A DNA stretch of 52,257 nucleotides from an uncultured Gammaproteobacteria bacterium (GCA_913063495.1 CAJXXT010000012.1:1-52257); one strand, 5' to 3'; counted from the first letter of the stretch, positions 1 to 9,328 are shown. Notes: generated by a model from the letters alone, not told the origin. A program made the numbers and translations.

Positions 1-329
1 GAATCCTCACGGGTTGGCCCATGTTCAGCTGATATATTCTCTAACGTATCCTGCATAACACTAATGTGTTTAACGGGATTATCCACATGACGACTAATCG
101 CATGCCATGGATTATTCGAATAAAAGACAATATCGCCCTCTTCTAGCAGAATAGGTTCGGCATCCTTCTTGTGGCGTGCCCATACGGATCCACGGCGAAC
201 AATATGGAATGATGCCATGTTAGGATCATCAAAATAAATCCCTGTAAACTCCGGAAACTCCGAATAACAAACCAGCTGATTACTGACCTGGCCAACGGAT
301 AACACATCTGCCAATACATCTATTGTCAT
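1..329 (-). CDS. AraC-family transcriptional regulator, N-terminal cupin part (partial)
   Basis: The first 109 codons of a minus-strand gene are visible; it runs off the left edge. The protein begins MTIDVLADVLSVGQVSNQLV and continues with a beta-rich segment (FHIVRRGSVWAR, then LLEEGDIVFYSNNPWHAI). This matches the N-terminal cupin domain (Cupin_6 type) of AraC/XylS regulators, where a short DVL-type helix precedes an effector-binding barrel and the motif GD(I/L)V(F/L) followed by a His is typical. The helix-turn-helix part would lie outside the window, so DNA binding is inferred from the family. The start is the only ATG at the head of this frame. The gene is divergent from the exonuclease at 562, so the 232-nt gap must hold both promoters; no clear hexamers stand out there. 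Confidence 0.8.
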   Translation of the reverse strand, partial: MTIDVLADVLSVGQVSNQLVCYSEFPEFTGIYFDDPNMASFHIVRRGSVWARHKKDAEPILLEEGDIVFYSNNPWHAISRHVDNPVKHISVMQDTLENISAEHGPTRED

Positions 330-561
330 GATTTCACTCGAATGATTAATTCAGATAAGATCTTAAGAACGTGATTTTTATTCACTCAGACACTATAGGT
401 TCCTAAAACGAAACATCACCTTCGTTATTTAATAGGTATTCACCCACATATTCAAACATCAAAATCGGGATGCAATGTTCCTTATGAGAGACTTACGTTG
501 ACGAATTTTTACATGCTGATTACAATCACGCCACAAACCCAATCACCCTAAGGCCATTACT

Positions 562-1188
562 ATTTCTCATCCTAACGCTAATTCCCTGATCGTACTCGAT
601 TTTGAAACTACCGGACTTTCCCCCGACATGGGAGATCGTGCCATTGAAATTGGTGCCGTACGTATCGAAAATGGGGAAGTTACTGATAGCTTTCAAGAAT
701 TGATGAACCCCGGCTTTCCTATCAGTGGTTTTATTGAAGATTACACCGGTATTACCAATGATATGTTGGTCGATGCTGCCTCTTGTAATGATGTCATGTC
801 GCGATTTGCCGATTTTATCGGCGACAGCAACTTACTTGCGCACAATGCATCGTTTGATAAACGTTTTCTTGATGCTGAATTAAATGATATATCTAGGGGT
901 TATGGGGGTAAATTTTCATGCTCTCTATTGGTTGCACGACGCATATACCAAGACGCCCCAAACCATAAACTAGGCACTCTAATTAAATATAAGAACATTG
1001 CCTCTAATGGCAGTTTTCACCGGGCGTTATATGACTCAGAGATGACCGCCAAGCTGTGGCTGACAATGTTGGACGATATTTCTGATCAATACCTTATTCC
1101 AACGGTGTCCTTTTCCTTAATTCAAAAGTTAAGCAAAACACCCAAAAAGTCCGTACATAGATTATTAGAAAAATCCGGCCTATCCTAA
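562..1188 (+). CDS. DEDDh 3'-5' exonuclease (DnaQ-like), probable ATT start
   Basis: Exonuclease of the DnaQ/epsilon-like RNase T superfamily, cutting DNA or RNA ends with two metal ions. With the start at 562 it has 208 residues and all five catalytic residues: D13 and E15 (motif VLDFETTG), D99 (HNASFD), H153 and D158 (HRALYDSE). The first ATG in frame is at 628, but starting there removes D13 and E15, so it cannot be the true start. No ATG, GTG or TTG lies between the in-frame stop at 517 and position 628. ATT at 562 has TAAGG at 549-553, a spacing of 8, and gives an N-terminus ISHPNANSLIVLDFET. CTG at 586 is a weaker alternative. No polymerase domain is attached, so it is a stand-alone enzyme; its exact substrate is unknown. 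Downstream is a DUF2799 lipoprotein, 41 nt away. Confidence 0.85.
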   Translation: MSHPNANSLIVLDFETTGLSPDMGDRAIEIGAVRIENGEVTDSFQELMNPGFPISGFIEDYTGITNDMLVDAASCNDVMSRFADFIGDSNLLAHNASFDKRFLDAELNDISRGYGGKFSCSLLVARRIYQDAPNHKLGTLIKYKNIASNGSFHRALYDSEMTAKLWLTMLDDISDQYLIPTVSFSLIQKLSKTPKKSVHRLLEKSGLS

Positions 1189-1229
1189 TATAAACACCAC
1201 TAACCTCTGCGAACACATTGAGAGCCAAT

Positions 1230-2030
1230 ATGCTGTTTAAGTACTTAACCCCCTTACTTTTGTTATTGCTACTCTCAAACTGCGCTGTGATGAATGAAAG
1301 CGAATGTGTCGCTGCTGATTGGCGCACGGTTGGCATGGAGGAAGGTCTAAAAGGCAAAAGTGCGTTAACTATTGGGGGCTATCGAAAAGCCTGTGCAGAA
1401 TACGGCATCACTCCCGATTTACATGCTTATCAAGCAGGGCACTTACAAGGCCTCAAACAATATTGCTCTCCTCAAAAAGCGTACCAAATGGGTACTCAAG
1501 GGCAAACACTACCAAGCATTTGTCCAAGCAATATCCACCCGAACTTTCTGAGCCAACACCACCAAGGCTTAAAAATATACTGCACAGCAGACACGGCTTA
1601 CAACCTTGGTAGAAATGGCTCTGCCTTCCCTGGCATTTGCCCACAACATTTGAGAAGCAAACTTCATTTTTCTTTTAATGAAGGCTACAAATTATTACAG
1701 GAAGTAAACGGCTATCAAGGTGAAATTGACGACATCAACACTCACCTGAAGCAAACTAACGACGACATCATCGATGCTGAAAATACCATGACAACGCTAG
1801 AACATGACCTCGAGATAGCACGTGCAGGCATAATCAGTAGCAAAACGAGTAACCTAGAAAAAGTTATTTTTTACAAACAAAAAGATCAACTAAAAGATGA
1901 AATAAGATCAACAAAACATACTCTAGATCAGCTCTACCATGAGCAATCAGAAGACCAATCTGCCATCAACACGTTACTTGAAAACATTAAACATGCTGAA
2001 AAAAGGCCAAAACGCTATCTAGCAGACTAG
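1230..2030 (+). CDS. DUF2799 family lipoprotein
   Basis: Starts best at ATG 1230 (MLFKYLTPLLLLLLLSNC), which gives a short lipoprotein signal ending in the lipobox LSNC with Cys at residue 18; a TTG at 1218 would only add four residues. The mature part has Cys-rich repeated elements of the type W..G..DG..G.......... C..YG, for example ADWRTVGMEEGLKGK and YQAGHLQGLKQYC, characteristic of DUF2799, a family of unknown function in proteobacteria. Residues from about 155 to the end are charged and heptad-like, predicted coiled coil. The protein is probably anchored in the outer membrane facing the periplasm. The last codons and stop lie inside a 10-bp perfect hairpin that also serves the convergent gcvPB gene. 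Confidence 0.75.
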   Translation: MLFKYLTPLLLLLLLSNCAVMNESECVAADWRTVGMEEGLKGKSALTIGGYRKACAEYGITPDLHAYQAGHLQGLKQYCSPQKAYQMGTQGQTLPSICPSNIHPNFLSQHHQGLKIYCTADTAYNLGRNGSAFPGICPQHLRSKLHFSFNEGYKLLQEVNGYQGEIDDINTHLKQTNDDIIDAENTMTTLEHDLEIARAGIISSKTSNLEKVIFYKQKDQLKDEIRSTKHTLDQLYHEQSEDQSAINTLLENIKHAEKRPKRYLAD

Positions 2031-2036
2031 ATAGCG
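2001..2036. terminator. Bidirectional hairpin terminator inside the 3' end of the DUF2799 gene
   Basis: Arms CGCTATCTAG (2013-2022) and CTAGATAGCG (2027-2036) form a perfect 10-bp stem with loop CAGA. The TAG stop at 2028-2030 is within the stem. Read on the minus strand the stem is followed by TTTTGGCCTTTTTT, so it is best placed to end the gcv operon, 15 nt after the gcvPB stop. On the plus strand no T-tract follows. Confidence 0.75.
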
Positions 2037-2050
2037 CTTCAACGTAAGCC

Positions 2051-3529
2051 TTACGACTCTTGCGCAGGGCTCCATTTTAAATCTAGCTCACGAGCTGCTT
2101 TTACATCATCCAAACGTCGAACCGTTTGATTATACGGTGCCCCTTTTACCATCTCGGCATTTTCTTCCGATTCTTTCTGAATCTGAATCATCGCTTCAAC
2201 AAAACCATCTAATTCATCCGGTGATTCTGTTTCTGTGGGTTCAATCAACCAACATTCTGGCACCAACAATGGGAAGTATGTGGTTGGTGCATGATAACCG
2301 TAATCCAACAACCGTTTCGCAAAATCCATGGCGTTCACACCAAGATTTTTTGCCTGTGAACTTAATGTAATAATAAATTCATGGGTTGCACGACGACCAG
2401 GATAAGCCAATTCAAATCCAGCATTTTCACATCGCTTCATCATGTAGTTTGCATTTAGTGTGGAATATTCCGCCACTCGATGCATTCCTTCACGACCTAA
2501 TAATCGTGCGTAGTAATAAGCACGCAATAACACACCAGCATTACCCATGTAGGTAGATAATCGACCAATGGTTTGTGGTATATCTTTTTCATCCAACCAA
2601 CGGTATACATCTTTACCGTCAACAGATTCTTTACCCACGATCGGTGTTGGCATATAAGGTAATAATCGCTCACCTACACCAACAGGGCCTGCTCCTGGAC
2701 CACCACCACCATGAGGCGTTGCAAAGGTTTTATGTAAGTTCATGTGCATTACATCAAACCCCATATCCCCTGGGCATACTTTACCGAGAATTGCGTTAAG
2801 GTTTGCTCCATCGTAATACAACAACCCACCAGCCTCATGTACCGTTGATGCAATTTCTTTAATGCTACGCTCAAACACACCACAAGTTGATGGATTGGTC
2901 ATCATCAAACCGGCAGTTTCTGGCCCTACTGCTTCTTTTAGCGCGGCTAAATCTACATCGCCGTTTTTATCTACAGGGATTTCTCGAACCTTGTAACCAC
3001 ACATAACCGCCGTAGCAGGGTTTGTTCCATGAGCCGCAGATGGAATCAATATTTCAGTGCGCTCAAAGTCTTCGCGGGCATCATGGTAGGCACGAATCAT
3101 TGCAACACCGGCAAATTCACCCTGTGCTCCTGCCATTGGTGTTAACGACACACCTTTCATTCCTGTTACTTCTTTAAGAATTTCTTGCAAGTCATACATA
3201 CACGCCAAGAAACCTTGGCTTTGTGATTCTGGCGCTAGAGGATGGCGACCTAAAAATCCCGGCAACATCGCGGACTTATGGGCACCACGAGGGTTGTACT
3301 TCATGGTGCATGATCCCAACGGATAGAATTGGGTATCAATAGAGAAGTTACGACGAGATAAATTCGTGTAATGACGCACAACCTGCATTTCACTTACTTC
3401 TGCTAATGCGGCTTTTTTCTTACGCAACAATCCCTCTGGGATATCACTTACTTTTGTATTGGTTGTACTTGTAATAGGCGCTTGAGATATTGAACGACGA
3501 CCGGCTTGGCTTTTTTCATAAATTAACAT
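2051..3529 (-). CDS. gcvPB: Glycine dehydrogenase (decarboxylating) subunit 2
   Basis: C-terminal half of the glycine cleavage P protein, the PLP enzyme that decarboxylates glycine and passes the aminomethyl group to the lipoyl arm of GcvH. It has 492 residues, the normal size for the split PB subunit. The PLP lysine is K267 in MNLHKTF, followed by the glycine-rich loop [21 protein letters not shown] and DGANLNAI are further signatures of this fold. The start at 3529 ([10 protein letters not shown]) has AGAGGGG about 8 nt upstream. It follows gcvPA with a 15-nt gap, so the two subunits are co-transcribed. It is the last gene of the gcv cluster. Confidence 0.96.
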   Translation of the reverse strand: MLIYEKSQAGRRSISQAPITSTTNTKVSDIPEGLLRKKKAALAEVSEMQVVRHYTNLSRRNFSIDTQFYPLGSCTMKYNPRGAHKSAMLPGFLGRHPLAPESQSQGFLACMYDLQEILKEVTGMKGVSLTPMAGAQGEFAGVAMIRAYHDAREDFERTEILIPSAAHGTNPATAVMCGYKVREIPVDKNGDVDLAALKEAVGPETAGLMMTNPSTCGVFERSIKEIASTVHEAGGLLYYDGANLNAILGKVCPGDMGFDVMHMNLHKTFATPHGGGGPGAGPVGVGERLLPYMPTPIVGKESVDGKDVYRWLDEKDIPQTIGRLSTYMGNAGVLLRAYYYARLLGREGMHRVAEYSTLNANYMMKRCENAGFELAYPGRRATHEFIITLSSQAKNLGVNAMDFAKRLLDYGYHAPTTYFPLLVPECWLIEPTETESPDELDGFVEAMIQIQKESEENAEMVKGAPYNQTVRRLDDVKAARELDLKWSPAQES

Positions 3530-3544
3530 AACTTTTATCCCCTC

Positions 3545-4903
3545 TTAGGATGCCAATACAGATGCTAAGGCTTGCTGATAAGCAACCAGGTCATCGTTTG
3601 TTTTTGTTTCCGTTGCACAGAACAACACACAGTTTTCTAATTCAGGGTAATAAGTCGATAAATCAATACCACCTTGAATCCGTGCTTCTGCCAGCTTCTC
3701 TAGCACCGATTCAGAAGACACTGGAAGCCGAAGTACTTGCTCATGAAATACCGGTCGATTAAAGGCGGTTTCAACACCCTCTAACGACGTCAGCAATACT
3801 GATAATTGATTGGTGTTTTCGTGACAGGCCTCTGCAACAAGCGATAAACCATCAGCACCCAACAAGGCCACATAAATTGTTGAGGCGGTCATTACCAAAC
3901 CTTGGTTGGTACAAATATTGGACGTCGCTTTGGATCGGCGAATGTGCTGCTCACGAGCTTGAAGAGTTAATGTAAAACCTTCTTTGCCCTCCATGTCCAC
4001 CGTACGACCAATAATGCGACCAGGCATCTGTCGAACAATCTTTTGCTTACAGCAGATAAAACCAAAATAAGGGCCACCCGATGACAAAGGCACACCTAAA
4101 GGTTGACCTTCACCAATAGCAATATCGGCACCAGACTCTCCCCACTCACCCGGAGGTGTTAACAACGCAAGTGATATAGGGTTAACAACAGCAATCACTA
4201 ACATGCCGTTTGCATGAGCCCAATCGGTTAGCTCATTAACATCTTCCAACACACCAAAAAAGTTTGGCTGAGCAATAATTAACGCTGCAAAGTCTTCACC
4301 TTCATATTGCTTAAGATTTTCTAACGTGGTGTTCCCACCTTCGCTATCAAAATTAACATCAACCAATTCAATATTTTGGTTAGTGACAATATTATGCGCC
4401 GTATCACGGTACAAAGGACTGATCGTACGAGGAACCAATACTTTTCGAGACTTAGATTTTTTATTAGCACGAATTGCCATTAACGCAGCTTCCGCCATAC
4501 CAGAGCCACCGTCATACAACGAGGCATTGGACACATCCATCGCGGTAAGGTTAGCCATGTTTGTCTGGTATTCGTAAATGACCTGCAACGTTCCTTGGCT
4601 TGCCTCAGCTTGATAAGGTGTATAAGCCGTGAGAAATTCTCCTCGACTCACAACATCCCATACCGCCGCTGGAATATGATGCTCATAGGCACCCGCACCG
4701 ATAAAACAAGACACGTTGCTATCCGCCGCTGCACGCTCAGACATCAAACGCATCATTTCCATTTCACTGATACCTTCAGGAATATCAAAGTTCTTGGCAA
4801 GGATATCTTTTGGAATCTCATCAAATAAGTCGTCAATACTATTAACACCAATGGTGTCTAGCATGGCTTTTACGTCTTCATCAGTATGAGGGATATAGGG
4901 CAT
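3545..4903 (-). CDS. gcvPA: Glycine dehydrogenase (decarboxylating) subunit 1
   Basis: N-terminal half of the split glycine dehydrogenase, forming a heterotetramer with GcvPB. Typical sequence pieces are [15 protein letters not shown] at the start, [15 protein letters not shown], and [20 protein letters not shown] 12 nt further upstream is also open, but ATG 4903 is the better start: it has GAGG with a 6-nt spacer and matches the usual family N-terminus. The length is 452 residues. The gene is separated from gcvH by about 180 nt that contain a terminator-like hairpin, so gcvPA-gcvPB may be partly uncoupled from gcvT-gcvH. A split P protein is common in Gram-positives and in some gammaproteobacteria, while many relatives use a single 950-residue GcvP. 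Confidence 0.96.
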   Translation of the reverse strand: MPYIPHTDEDVKAMLDTIGVNSIDDLFDEIPKDILAKNFDIPEGISEMEMMRLMSERAAADSNVSCFIGAGAYEHHIPAAVWDVVSRGEFLTAYTPYQAEASQGTLQVIYEYQTNMANLTAMDVSNASLYDGGSGMAEAALMAIRANKKSKSRKVLVPRTISPLYRDTAHNIVTNQNIELVDVNFDSEGGNTTLENLKQYEGEDFAALIIAQPNFFGVLEDVNELTDWAHANGMLVIAVVNPISLALLTPPGEWGESGADIAIGEGQPLGVPLSSGGPYFGFICCKQKIVRQMPGRIIGRTVDMEGKEGFTLTLQAREQHIRRSKATSNICTNQGLVMTASTIYVALLGADGLSLVAEACHENTNQLSVLLTSLEGVETAFNRPVFHEQVLRLPVSSESVLEKLAEARIQGGIDLSTYYPELENCVLFCATETKTNDDLVAYQQALASVLAS

Positions 4904-4992
4904 AGCAGGCCTCAATGCACGTTATTTAGGTGCTGGTTATAGTGCTGGAATAGCTCTGGTTATAAGAAACTAGGTACAAAAACTGTCATTGG

Positions 4993-5033
4993 AAAAACAA
5001 GAACGCTGAATCGACTTTCGTCCACTCAGCGCC
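4993..5033 (-). terminator. Terminator-like hairpin between gcvH and gcvPA
   Basis: On the minus strand CGCTGA (5031-5026) pairs with TCAGCG (5009-5004). An inner GAC/GTC pairing closes a GAAA tetraloop. The stem is followed by TTCTTGTTTTT. It lies about 50 nt after the gcvH stop and 90 nt before the gcvPA start, inside what looks like one operon. Confidence 0.6.
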
Positions 5034-5083
5034 CTTTTGGATCAGAAGTTACTTAGAGATGTAATTAAGAAACTTAACCGATC

Positions 5084-5485
5084 TTACTGATCTTCTTCTT
5101 CAACTTTAGCAACATAATCTTCTGCAGAAAGTAATTCTAAAGATTCTAATTCTGCTGGATCAGATAGTTTGATTTGAAACATCCAACCGTCGCCGTAAGG
5201 GTCGTTATTAACCGCTTCAGGGGTTTCTTCAAGCTCTTCGTTAATCGCAACAACTTCACCAGAAACTGGTGCATAAATATCAGAAGCCGCTTTAACAGAC
5301 TCAACAACACCGGCTTCTTCGCCAGCGGTAACAGTACTGCCTACTTCAGGAGTCTCTACAAATACGAGGTCTCCCATTGCTTCTTGGGCGTGATCAGAAA
5401 TACCCACAAATGCGGTTCCATCAGATTCCACACGTAGCCATTCATGGCTAACAAGGTATTTTAGTTCAGGTCGAATCTCGCTCAT
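5084..5485 (-). CDS. gcvH: Glycine cleavage system H protein
   Basis: Small lipoyl-carrier protein of 133 residues that shuttles the aminomethyl group between P, T and L proteins. The lipoylated lysine is K65 in [12 protein letters not shown], followed by the conserved [11 protein letters not shown] and the C-terminal [11 protein letters not shown]. Size and motifs agree with the family. The Met at 5485 is preceded by AGGACC at a suitable distance. It sits 47 nt after gcvT in the same direction. No gcvL is in the window; the shared lipoamide dehydrogenase is usually encoded elsewhere. Confidence 0.97.
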   Translation of the reverse strand: MSEIRPELKYLVSHEWLRVESDGTAFVGISDHAQEAMGDLVFVETPEVGSTVTAGEEAGVVESVKAASDIYAPVSGEVVAINEELEETPEAVNNDPYGDGWMFQIKLSDPAELESLELLSAEDYVAKVEEEDQ

Positions 5486-5532
5486 TGTTTGGTCCTCAAA
5501 AACAGAAATAATCTAGGTTGTTTAGTATACAG

Positions 5533-6618
5533 TTATTTGTAAACACGCTCGCCATTACGCACAAAAGGAGGGCGTACTACTTTCACGGCGTGTAATTTAC
5601 CACGAATCTCTACGTGAGCGGTATCCCCTGTGCTTTTTGGCACTCTTGCTAAGGCAATAGAGTAGCCTAAGGTCGGGGAAAAGGTACCGCTGGTGATTTC
5701 ACCTTCGCTACCATCTTCAGCTACCACCTTTTGATGGCCTCTAAGCACACCGCGAGTTTCAAGCACCAAACCCACGAGTTTAGGCAAATCACCCGCCGCT
5801 TTTTGTGCTTCAAGCGCTTGTCGACCAAGGAAGTCTCGATCTTCTGGCTCCCAGGCGATTGTCCAGCCCATGCCAGCGGCTAATGGTGAAATGGACTCAT
5901 CCATATCAGAACCGTATAAATTCATGCCAGCTTCTAGGCGTAAGGTATCACGGGCTCCCAGCCCACAAGCGGCAACACCTGCATCTAACAACTGCTGCCA
6001 AAACGCTGGAGCGGCCTCGTTTGGTAAAACGATTTCCAAACCGTCTTCACCGGTATAACCGGTTCGAGCGATAAACCAATCTCCAGACTCTTTGCCTTGA
6101 AAGATCTTTAAACCACGAACCAATTCTGCCTGTTCGCCGCCAAGTATCTCAGCTACTTTTTCACGGGCATTAGGGCCTTGAACGGCCACCATGGCAAATT
6201 CAGGTCGCTCCGTTACTTCAACAGAAAAACCTTCAGCCTGCTTTACCATCCAAGCCAAATCTTTTTCACGGGTTGAGCAATTCACGACAACGCGATACCA
6301 ACCGGCCATACGATAGACAATAAGATCGTCGATCACACCACCATCTTCTTTTAACATACCGCTATAAAGTGCTTTTCCATCTTCTTTTAGACGAGCGACA
6401 TCGTTTGCCAACAGTTTTTGTAAATAGGCTTGGCAATCATCACCTGTAATATCCACAACTGTCATATGAGAGACATCAAACACACCAGCATCCTGGCGTA
6501 CCGCATTGTGCTCTTCTATCTGCGAACCGTAGTTGATGGGCATATCCCAACCACCAAAATCCACAATTTTGGCACCCGCTTCTACGTGCTTATCAAATAA
6601 AACAGTTTTATTTGTCAT
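5533..6618 (-). CDS. gcvT: Glycine cleavage system aminomethyltransferase (T protein)
   Basis: Tetrahydrofolate-dependent enzyme that releases ammonia from the aminomethyl-lipoyl intermediate and forms methylene-THF. Its 361 residues match the family. Signatures are the N-terminal [23 protein letters not shown] broken as HVEAGAKIV and GGWDMPINY, then FDVSHM, and [10 protein letters not shown], with the [11 protein letters not shown] loop near residue 230. It is the first gene of the operon. I looked upstream (6619-6813) for a glycine riboswitch and saw no recognisable aptamer, so control here is probably by a protein or by promoter strength. A TTGACC element at 6673-6668 on the minus strand could be a -35, but no well-spaced -10 follows. 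Confidence 0.97.
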   Translation of the reverse strand: MTNKTVLFDKHVEAGAKIVDFGGWDMPINYGSQIEEHNAVRQDAGVFDVSHMTVVDITGDDCQAYLQKLLANDVARLKEDGKALYSGMLKEDGGVIDDLIVYRMAGWYRVVVNCSTREKDLAWMVKQAEGFSVEVTERPEFAMVAVQGPNAREKVAEILGGEQAELVRGLKIFQGKESGDWFIARTGYTGEDGLEIVLPNEAAPAFWQQLLDAGVAACGLGARDTLRLEAGMNLYGSDMDESISPLAAGMGWTIAWEPEDRDFLGRQALEAQKAAGDLPKLVGLVLETRGVLRGHQKVVAEDGSEGEITSGTFSPTLGYSIALARVPKSTGDTAHVEIRGKLHAVKVVRPPFVRNGERVYK

Positions 6619-6813
6619 GGAAAAGTTCTCTCATTCGTCATTTTGGCACGAGTGTACCAAATAGATTGGTCAAATGTTATCCCTAATGCGGGAATTTGCG
6701 GGTAATTTTACATGGAAGGGGCACAATAAGCAGATTTAATAGGGGTATAGCGAGCATAAATACGGTGAATACCTTAATGGCTACATTACTGGTCACATAG
6801 CACCACTTGGTAT

Positions 6814-7485
6814 TTACCACTTCTTACCATAATAGGGGCCAGTAGGTATTTTAGGGTGGCCTCGTCTAATGACTGCATCATTCGCTTTTTCCGTTAACGA
6901 CATATACCTTGGAACAGTATTATCAATTGCGGCAAGCACAGCTGATGCAAGTATATCTACCAGAGGGTTACCCGAACCATTACTTCTATTAGGCGTATAT
7001 CGCATGGTCTTATTCGCCATCCACATTTGCTGTCCCGCACTGGACACCATTCGATAACTAAAGGCAACCGTCACCTCGGTTGAGAGTACCGCATACTGCG
7101 CATCCCAACGATTAATCGTGACATACAAAATCGCATCGGCACCAAATAACCCAGCAAGGGCTGTTGGATCTTCAGCATGAACCATATCCGGCTCATAAAA
7201 CCCTTCTTGCTCCAATACGATTTTGGTTGTGTTCACAGGAAAAACATAATATCCGCGTGCTGCTAACGGGATAGTTAATGTCGAAAGCATAAAATTTGGT
7301 GCATCAACATCAAGAGAATTATTCACCACAGGAACAATAAGGATTGATGAAGGGGCAACTTCGTCAAATATACTCTCAACGGTATCTTCAGCATAAGCGG
7401 CCCTAACAAATACGGATGCCAACAGCGATATTAAAAATGCTATTAGAAGCGTTTGTAACCCTACAATACTATTTTTACCCCTCAC
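6814..7485 (-). CDS. DUF799 / GNA1162-family periplasmic protein
   Basis: Member of the DUF799 family, named after the Neisseria surface antigen GNA1162. Recognisable parts are ILIVPVVNNSLDVDAPNFML, LPLAARGYYVFPV and LFGADAILYVTINRWD. Family structures resemble the periplasmic domain of TolB/CsgG-like proteins. The start is GTG 7485, overlapping the TAG stop of the previous gene by one base and preceded by GGAAG. Unlike the known lipoprotein members, the N-terminus has no lipobox Cys; it ends in AYA before EDTVESI, a signal peptidase I site. It is last in a four-gene set with CsgG-like and DUF4810 lipoproteins, a recurrent proteobacterial cluster of unknown function. Confidence 0.82.
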   Translation of the reverse strand: MRGKNSIVGLQTLLIAFLISLLASVFVRAAYAEDTVESIFDEVAPSSILIVPVVNNSLDVDAPNFMLSTLTIPLAARGYYVFPVNTTKIVLEQEGFYEPDMVHAEDPTALAGLFGADAILYVTINRWDAQYAVLSTEVTVAFSYRMVSSAGQQMWMANKTMRYTPNRSNGSGNPLVDILASAVLAAIDNTVPRYMSLTEKANDAVIRRGHPKIPTGPYYGKKW

Positions 7486-7838
7486 TATTTATCTTCCGTC
7501 CTTTGGTTCAAATTTTTAATCAATGCCGCCATAAAATATTGGCTTTCCTTCCAAGTATCATGTTCTTTTTGGTAAAAAAAGATGGCTTGAAGTTGATCCC
7601 CTTTTTGCAAATACAAGGTTCCCACTTCAGCGTACAACCCTGGTGCCGGCTTACCTCCCTTCTCTTCTACTTGCTCAAGATGAGTTTCCATTCGCTCTAA
7701 GAACCGATCTGCTGTTGCTGGATCTTTATAATAGTTATAAAGATGATCATTATAACCATCCCAGTCATACAATCGATTGGAACAGCCTGTCACCATTAAC
7801 ATTGCCAATGATATGAGAAGTAGTTTTTTGGTCAGCAT
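7485..7838 (-). CDS. DUF4810 family lipoprotein
   Basis: Small lipoprotein. ATG 7838 gives MLTKKLLLISLAMLMVTGC with lipobox VTGC, Cys 19. A GTG at 7871 is also open and overlaps the stop of the upstream gene (GTGA), but it would place 11 polar residues before the signal peptide. The mature part (YDWDGYNDHLYNYYKDP, then a TPR-like helix pair with GLYAEVGTLYLQKGDQLQA) matches DUF4810. In other genomes this family sits between a CsgG-like lipoprotein and a DUF799 protein, as here. Function is unknown; an outer-membrane assembly with its neighbours is the natural guess. Confidence 0.82.
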   Translation of the reverse strand: MLTKKLLLISLAMLMVTGCSNRLYDWDGYNDHLYNYYKDPATADRFLERMETHLEQVEEKGGKPAPGLYAEVGTLYLQKGDQLQAIFFYQKEHDTWKESQYFMAALIKNLNQRTEDK

Positions 7839-7867
7839 TATTTTTCGAACCTCAGTAATACTCAAAC

Positions 7868-8185
7868 TCACTGAGAAACTACCAGTACTTTATTAGTACC
7901 AGCAGACACATAAATTTTTTCTTTTAGTATTTCACGGCCATTTTTTTCAACACGTATAATATGACTACCAGAAACAATTTTCAGAATATTCTGATCTTTT
8001 AAGAATTGCTTTACATTCCCCATCGATAATCCATCGATAAAAACCTGATAATCATTCCCAGGGGCATCCACAGCAAAACTAAACGATAAACCTGCCGAGT
8101 TATCACTGACCACACGCGTTTCACTGGGCATTTGATGACAAGCAAAAAGCATTAACGATACAATTGCGATTATAAAAAGTTTCAT
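7868..8185 (-). CDS. Small lipoprotein of unknown function
   Basis: ATG 8185 gives MKLFIIAIVSLMLFAC, a short lipoprotein signal with lipobox LFAC and Cys 16; the frame is open 12 codons further up but that part does not look like a leader. The mature 90 residues are beta-rich: a PEGA-like pattern YQVFIDGLSMGNV, then HIIRVEKNGREILKEKIYVSAGTNKVLVV. PEGA-type folds occur in surface-layer and lipoprotein contexts, but I do not recognise the exact family. It lies 13 nt after the CsgG-like gene and touches the DUF4810 gene, so it belongs to this operon. In the usual version of this cluster the CsgG-like gene is followed directly by DUF4810, so this is an extra member. Confidence 0.72.
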   Translation of the reverse strand: MKLFIIAIVSLMLFACHQMPSETRVVSDNSAGLSFSFAVDAPGNDYQVFIDGLSMGNVKQFLKDQNILKIVSGSHIIRVEKNGREILKEKIYVSAGTNKVLVVSQ

Positions 8186-8198
8186 TGTTATCAGCTCT

Positions 8199-9167
8199 CT
8201 ATTGTGGACGTTCGGTAACAATCAATTTATCGATATGATACGATTTTATTGAACCAGAAATTACAGTAGCAACAGCACCTTCATTTATCACGCTGTCACC
8301 AAACACATTGGACACTTTAATACTGGCAACTTTTTTCCCCGGTAAAGTAATAGGAAACCCGCTTTGTTTTGACACAATGGTTTTACCTGCTGTTTTTACG
8401 TCAAATACCATTCCTGGTTGAATACCTTGGTGTTTGCCACCAGCAATAAACAACTGACCTTCTTCTTTTGATAAAATATAGGTATGCCATTGGCGCGATA
8501 GTAAGGTTTTAGAAAATATATTAACCGCTTCAGAAATGGCTTGGTTAATGGCTTTATCGTTTAACGTTCCATCATAAGAAGCCTTTGAGCCAAAACCTGC
8601 AATACTACCGGCTTCAATAGAAGCTTCACCCGCACCACTTGATGTATGGAAAGAATGCCCTGTTTTAACATCCACTAAACGAAAATCAACCTTGGCAAAT
8701 GCGACCTGTTTTTTTGTCGCAGATAAGAAAGCACGTTCTCCAACCGTTTTACGACCAAACTCCGTCAGTGATCCTAGAATAAGCGCATCAACACCCACTA
8801 AATTCATTTTTTGTCCGGTAAGTTTACTTTCCTCCTGCAAACGCCCGATATCAGGTCGCTCCAATACAATAAAGTTACCAGATTCCGTTAAGGCCTTACT
8901 AAGCATATCCACGAGCTGCTTACCAACAACATCATTATGTTTATCTCTTAGCAATGATCGACCATAAGACGTTTCATTGGTTAATCGACCAATAGCTATC
9001 TTTCGTTTTAGAGTCAGTGTTTCTTCTTCTGCCTCAGCAAGTGCTTGTTGTTGCGCTGCTCGCTGGGCTTCCATTGAATGCTGGGCATCAACACGTTTAG
9101 GCGCTGGCGCTTGAGTGGCACAAGCCGCAAGTAAAGCAACCATAGGAAACAATGCAATCAGTTTCAT
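8199..9167 (-). CDS. CsgG/HfaB-family outer-membrane lipoprotein
   Basis: Lipoprotein with MKLIALFPMVALLAAC, lipobox LAAC, Cys 16. A charged linker follows, then a CsgG-like domain: KIAIGRLTNETSYG, DMLSKALTESGNFIVLERPD, VDALILGSLTEFG, VDFRLVDVKTGHSFHTSSG. CsgG forms the nonameric curli secretion pore; related CsgG-domain proteins act in holdfast anchoring or have unknown roles. The C-terminal 90 residues (GGKHQGIQPGMVFDV and after) form an extra beta domain not found in curli CsgG. There is no csgA/B/E/F nearby, so this is not a curli operon. ATG 9167 was chosen over ATG 9173; they differ by two residues only. It heads the four-gene envelope operon. Confidence 0.82.
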   Translation of the reverse strand: MKLIALFPMVALLAACATQAPAPKRVDAQHSMEAQRAAQQQALAEAEEETLTLKRKIAIGRLTNETSYGRSLLRDKHNDVVGKQLVDMLSKALTESGNFIVLERPDIGRLQEESKLTGQKMNLVGVDALILGSLTEFGRKTVGERAFLSATKKQVAFAKVDFRLVDVKTGHSFHTSSGAGEASIEAGSIAGFGSKASYDGTLNDKAINQAISEAVNIFSKTLLSRQWHTYILSKEEGQLFIAGGKHQGIQPGMVFDVKTAGKTIVSKQSGFPITLPGKKVASIKVSNVFGDSVINEGAVATVISGSIKSYHIDKLIVTERPQ

Positions 9168-9288
9168 AATCATTACGCTCGTTCGTAGTGGTAAAATAGT
9201 GGTAAAGATGGGCGTTAATGGGCGAATCTCCTGAACCTGCCAATTAACGTTACAATATCCCGCTATATTACGAGCATTCCCTTAAGAA

Positions 9289-9328
9289 GTAAAAAGGGAT
9301 TCCCACACATCTGCGTTGGAACCCCTTT
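9289..9328 (-). terminator. Rho-independent terminator of the metalloprotease gene
   Basis: On the minus strand AAAGGGGTTCC pairs with GGGAATCCCTTT, followed by TTAC, about 20 nt after the stop codon at 9350. It separates the protease gene from the CsgG-like operon. Confidence 0.7.

Noticed and set aside
6619..6813. Possible glycine riboswitch before gcvT
   Set aside because: No recognisable glycine aptamer core or tandem arrangement is visible on the minus strand.
8199..9167. Curli secretion operon
   Set aside because: The gene is CsgG-like, but there are no curlin, CsgE or CsgF genes, and the DUF4810/DUF799 neighbours define another cluster.
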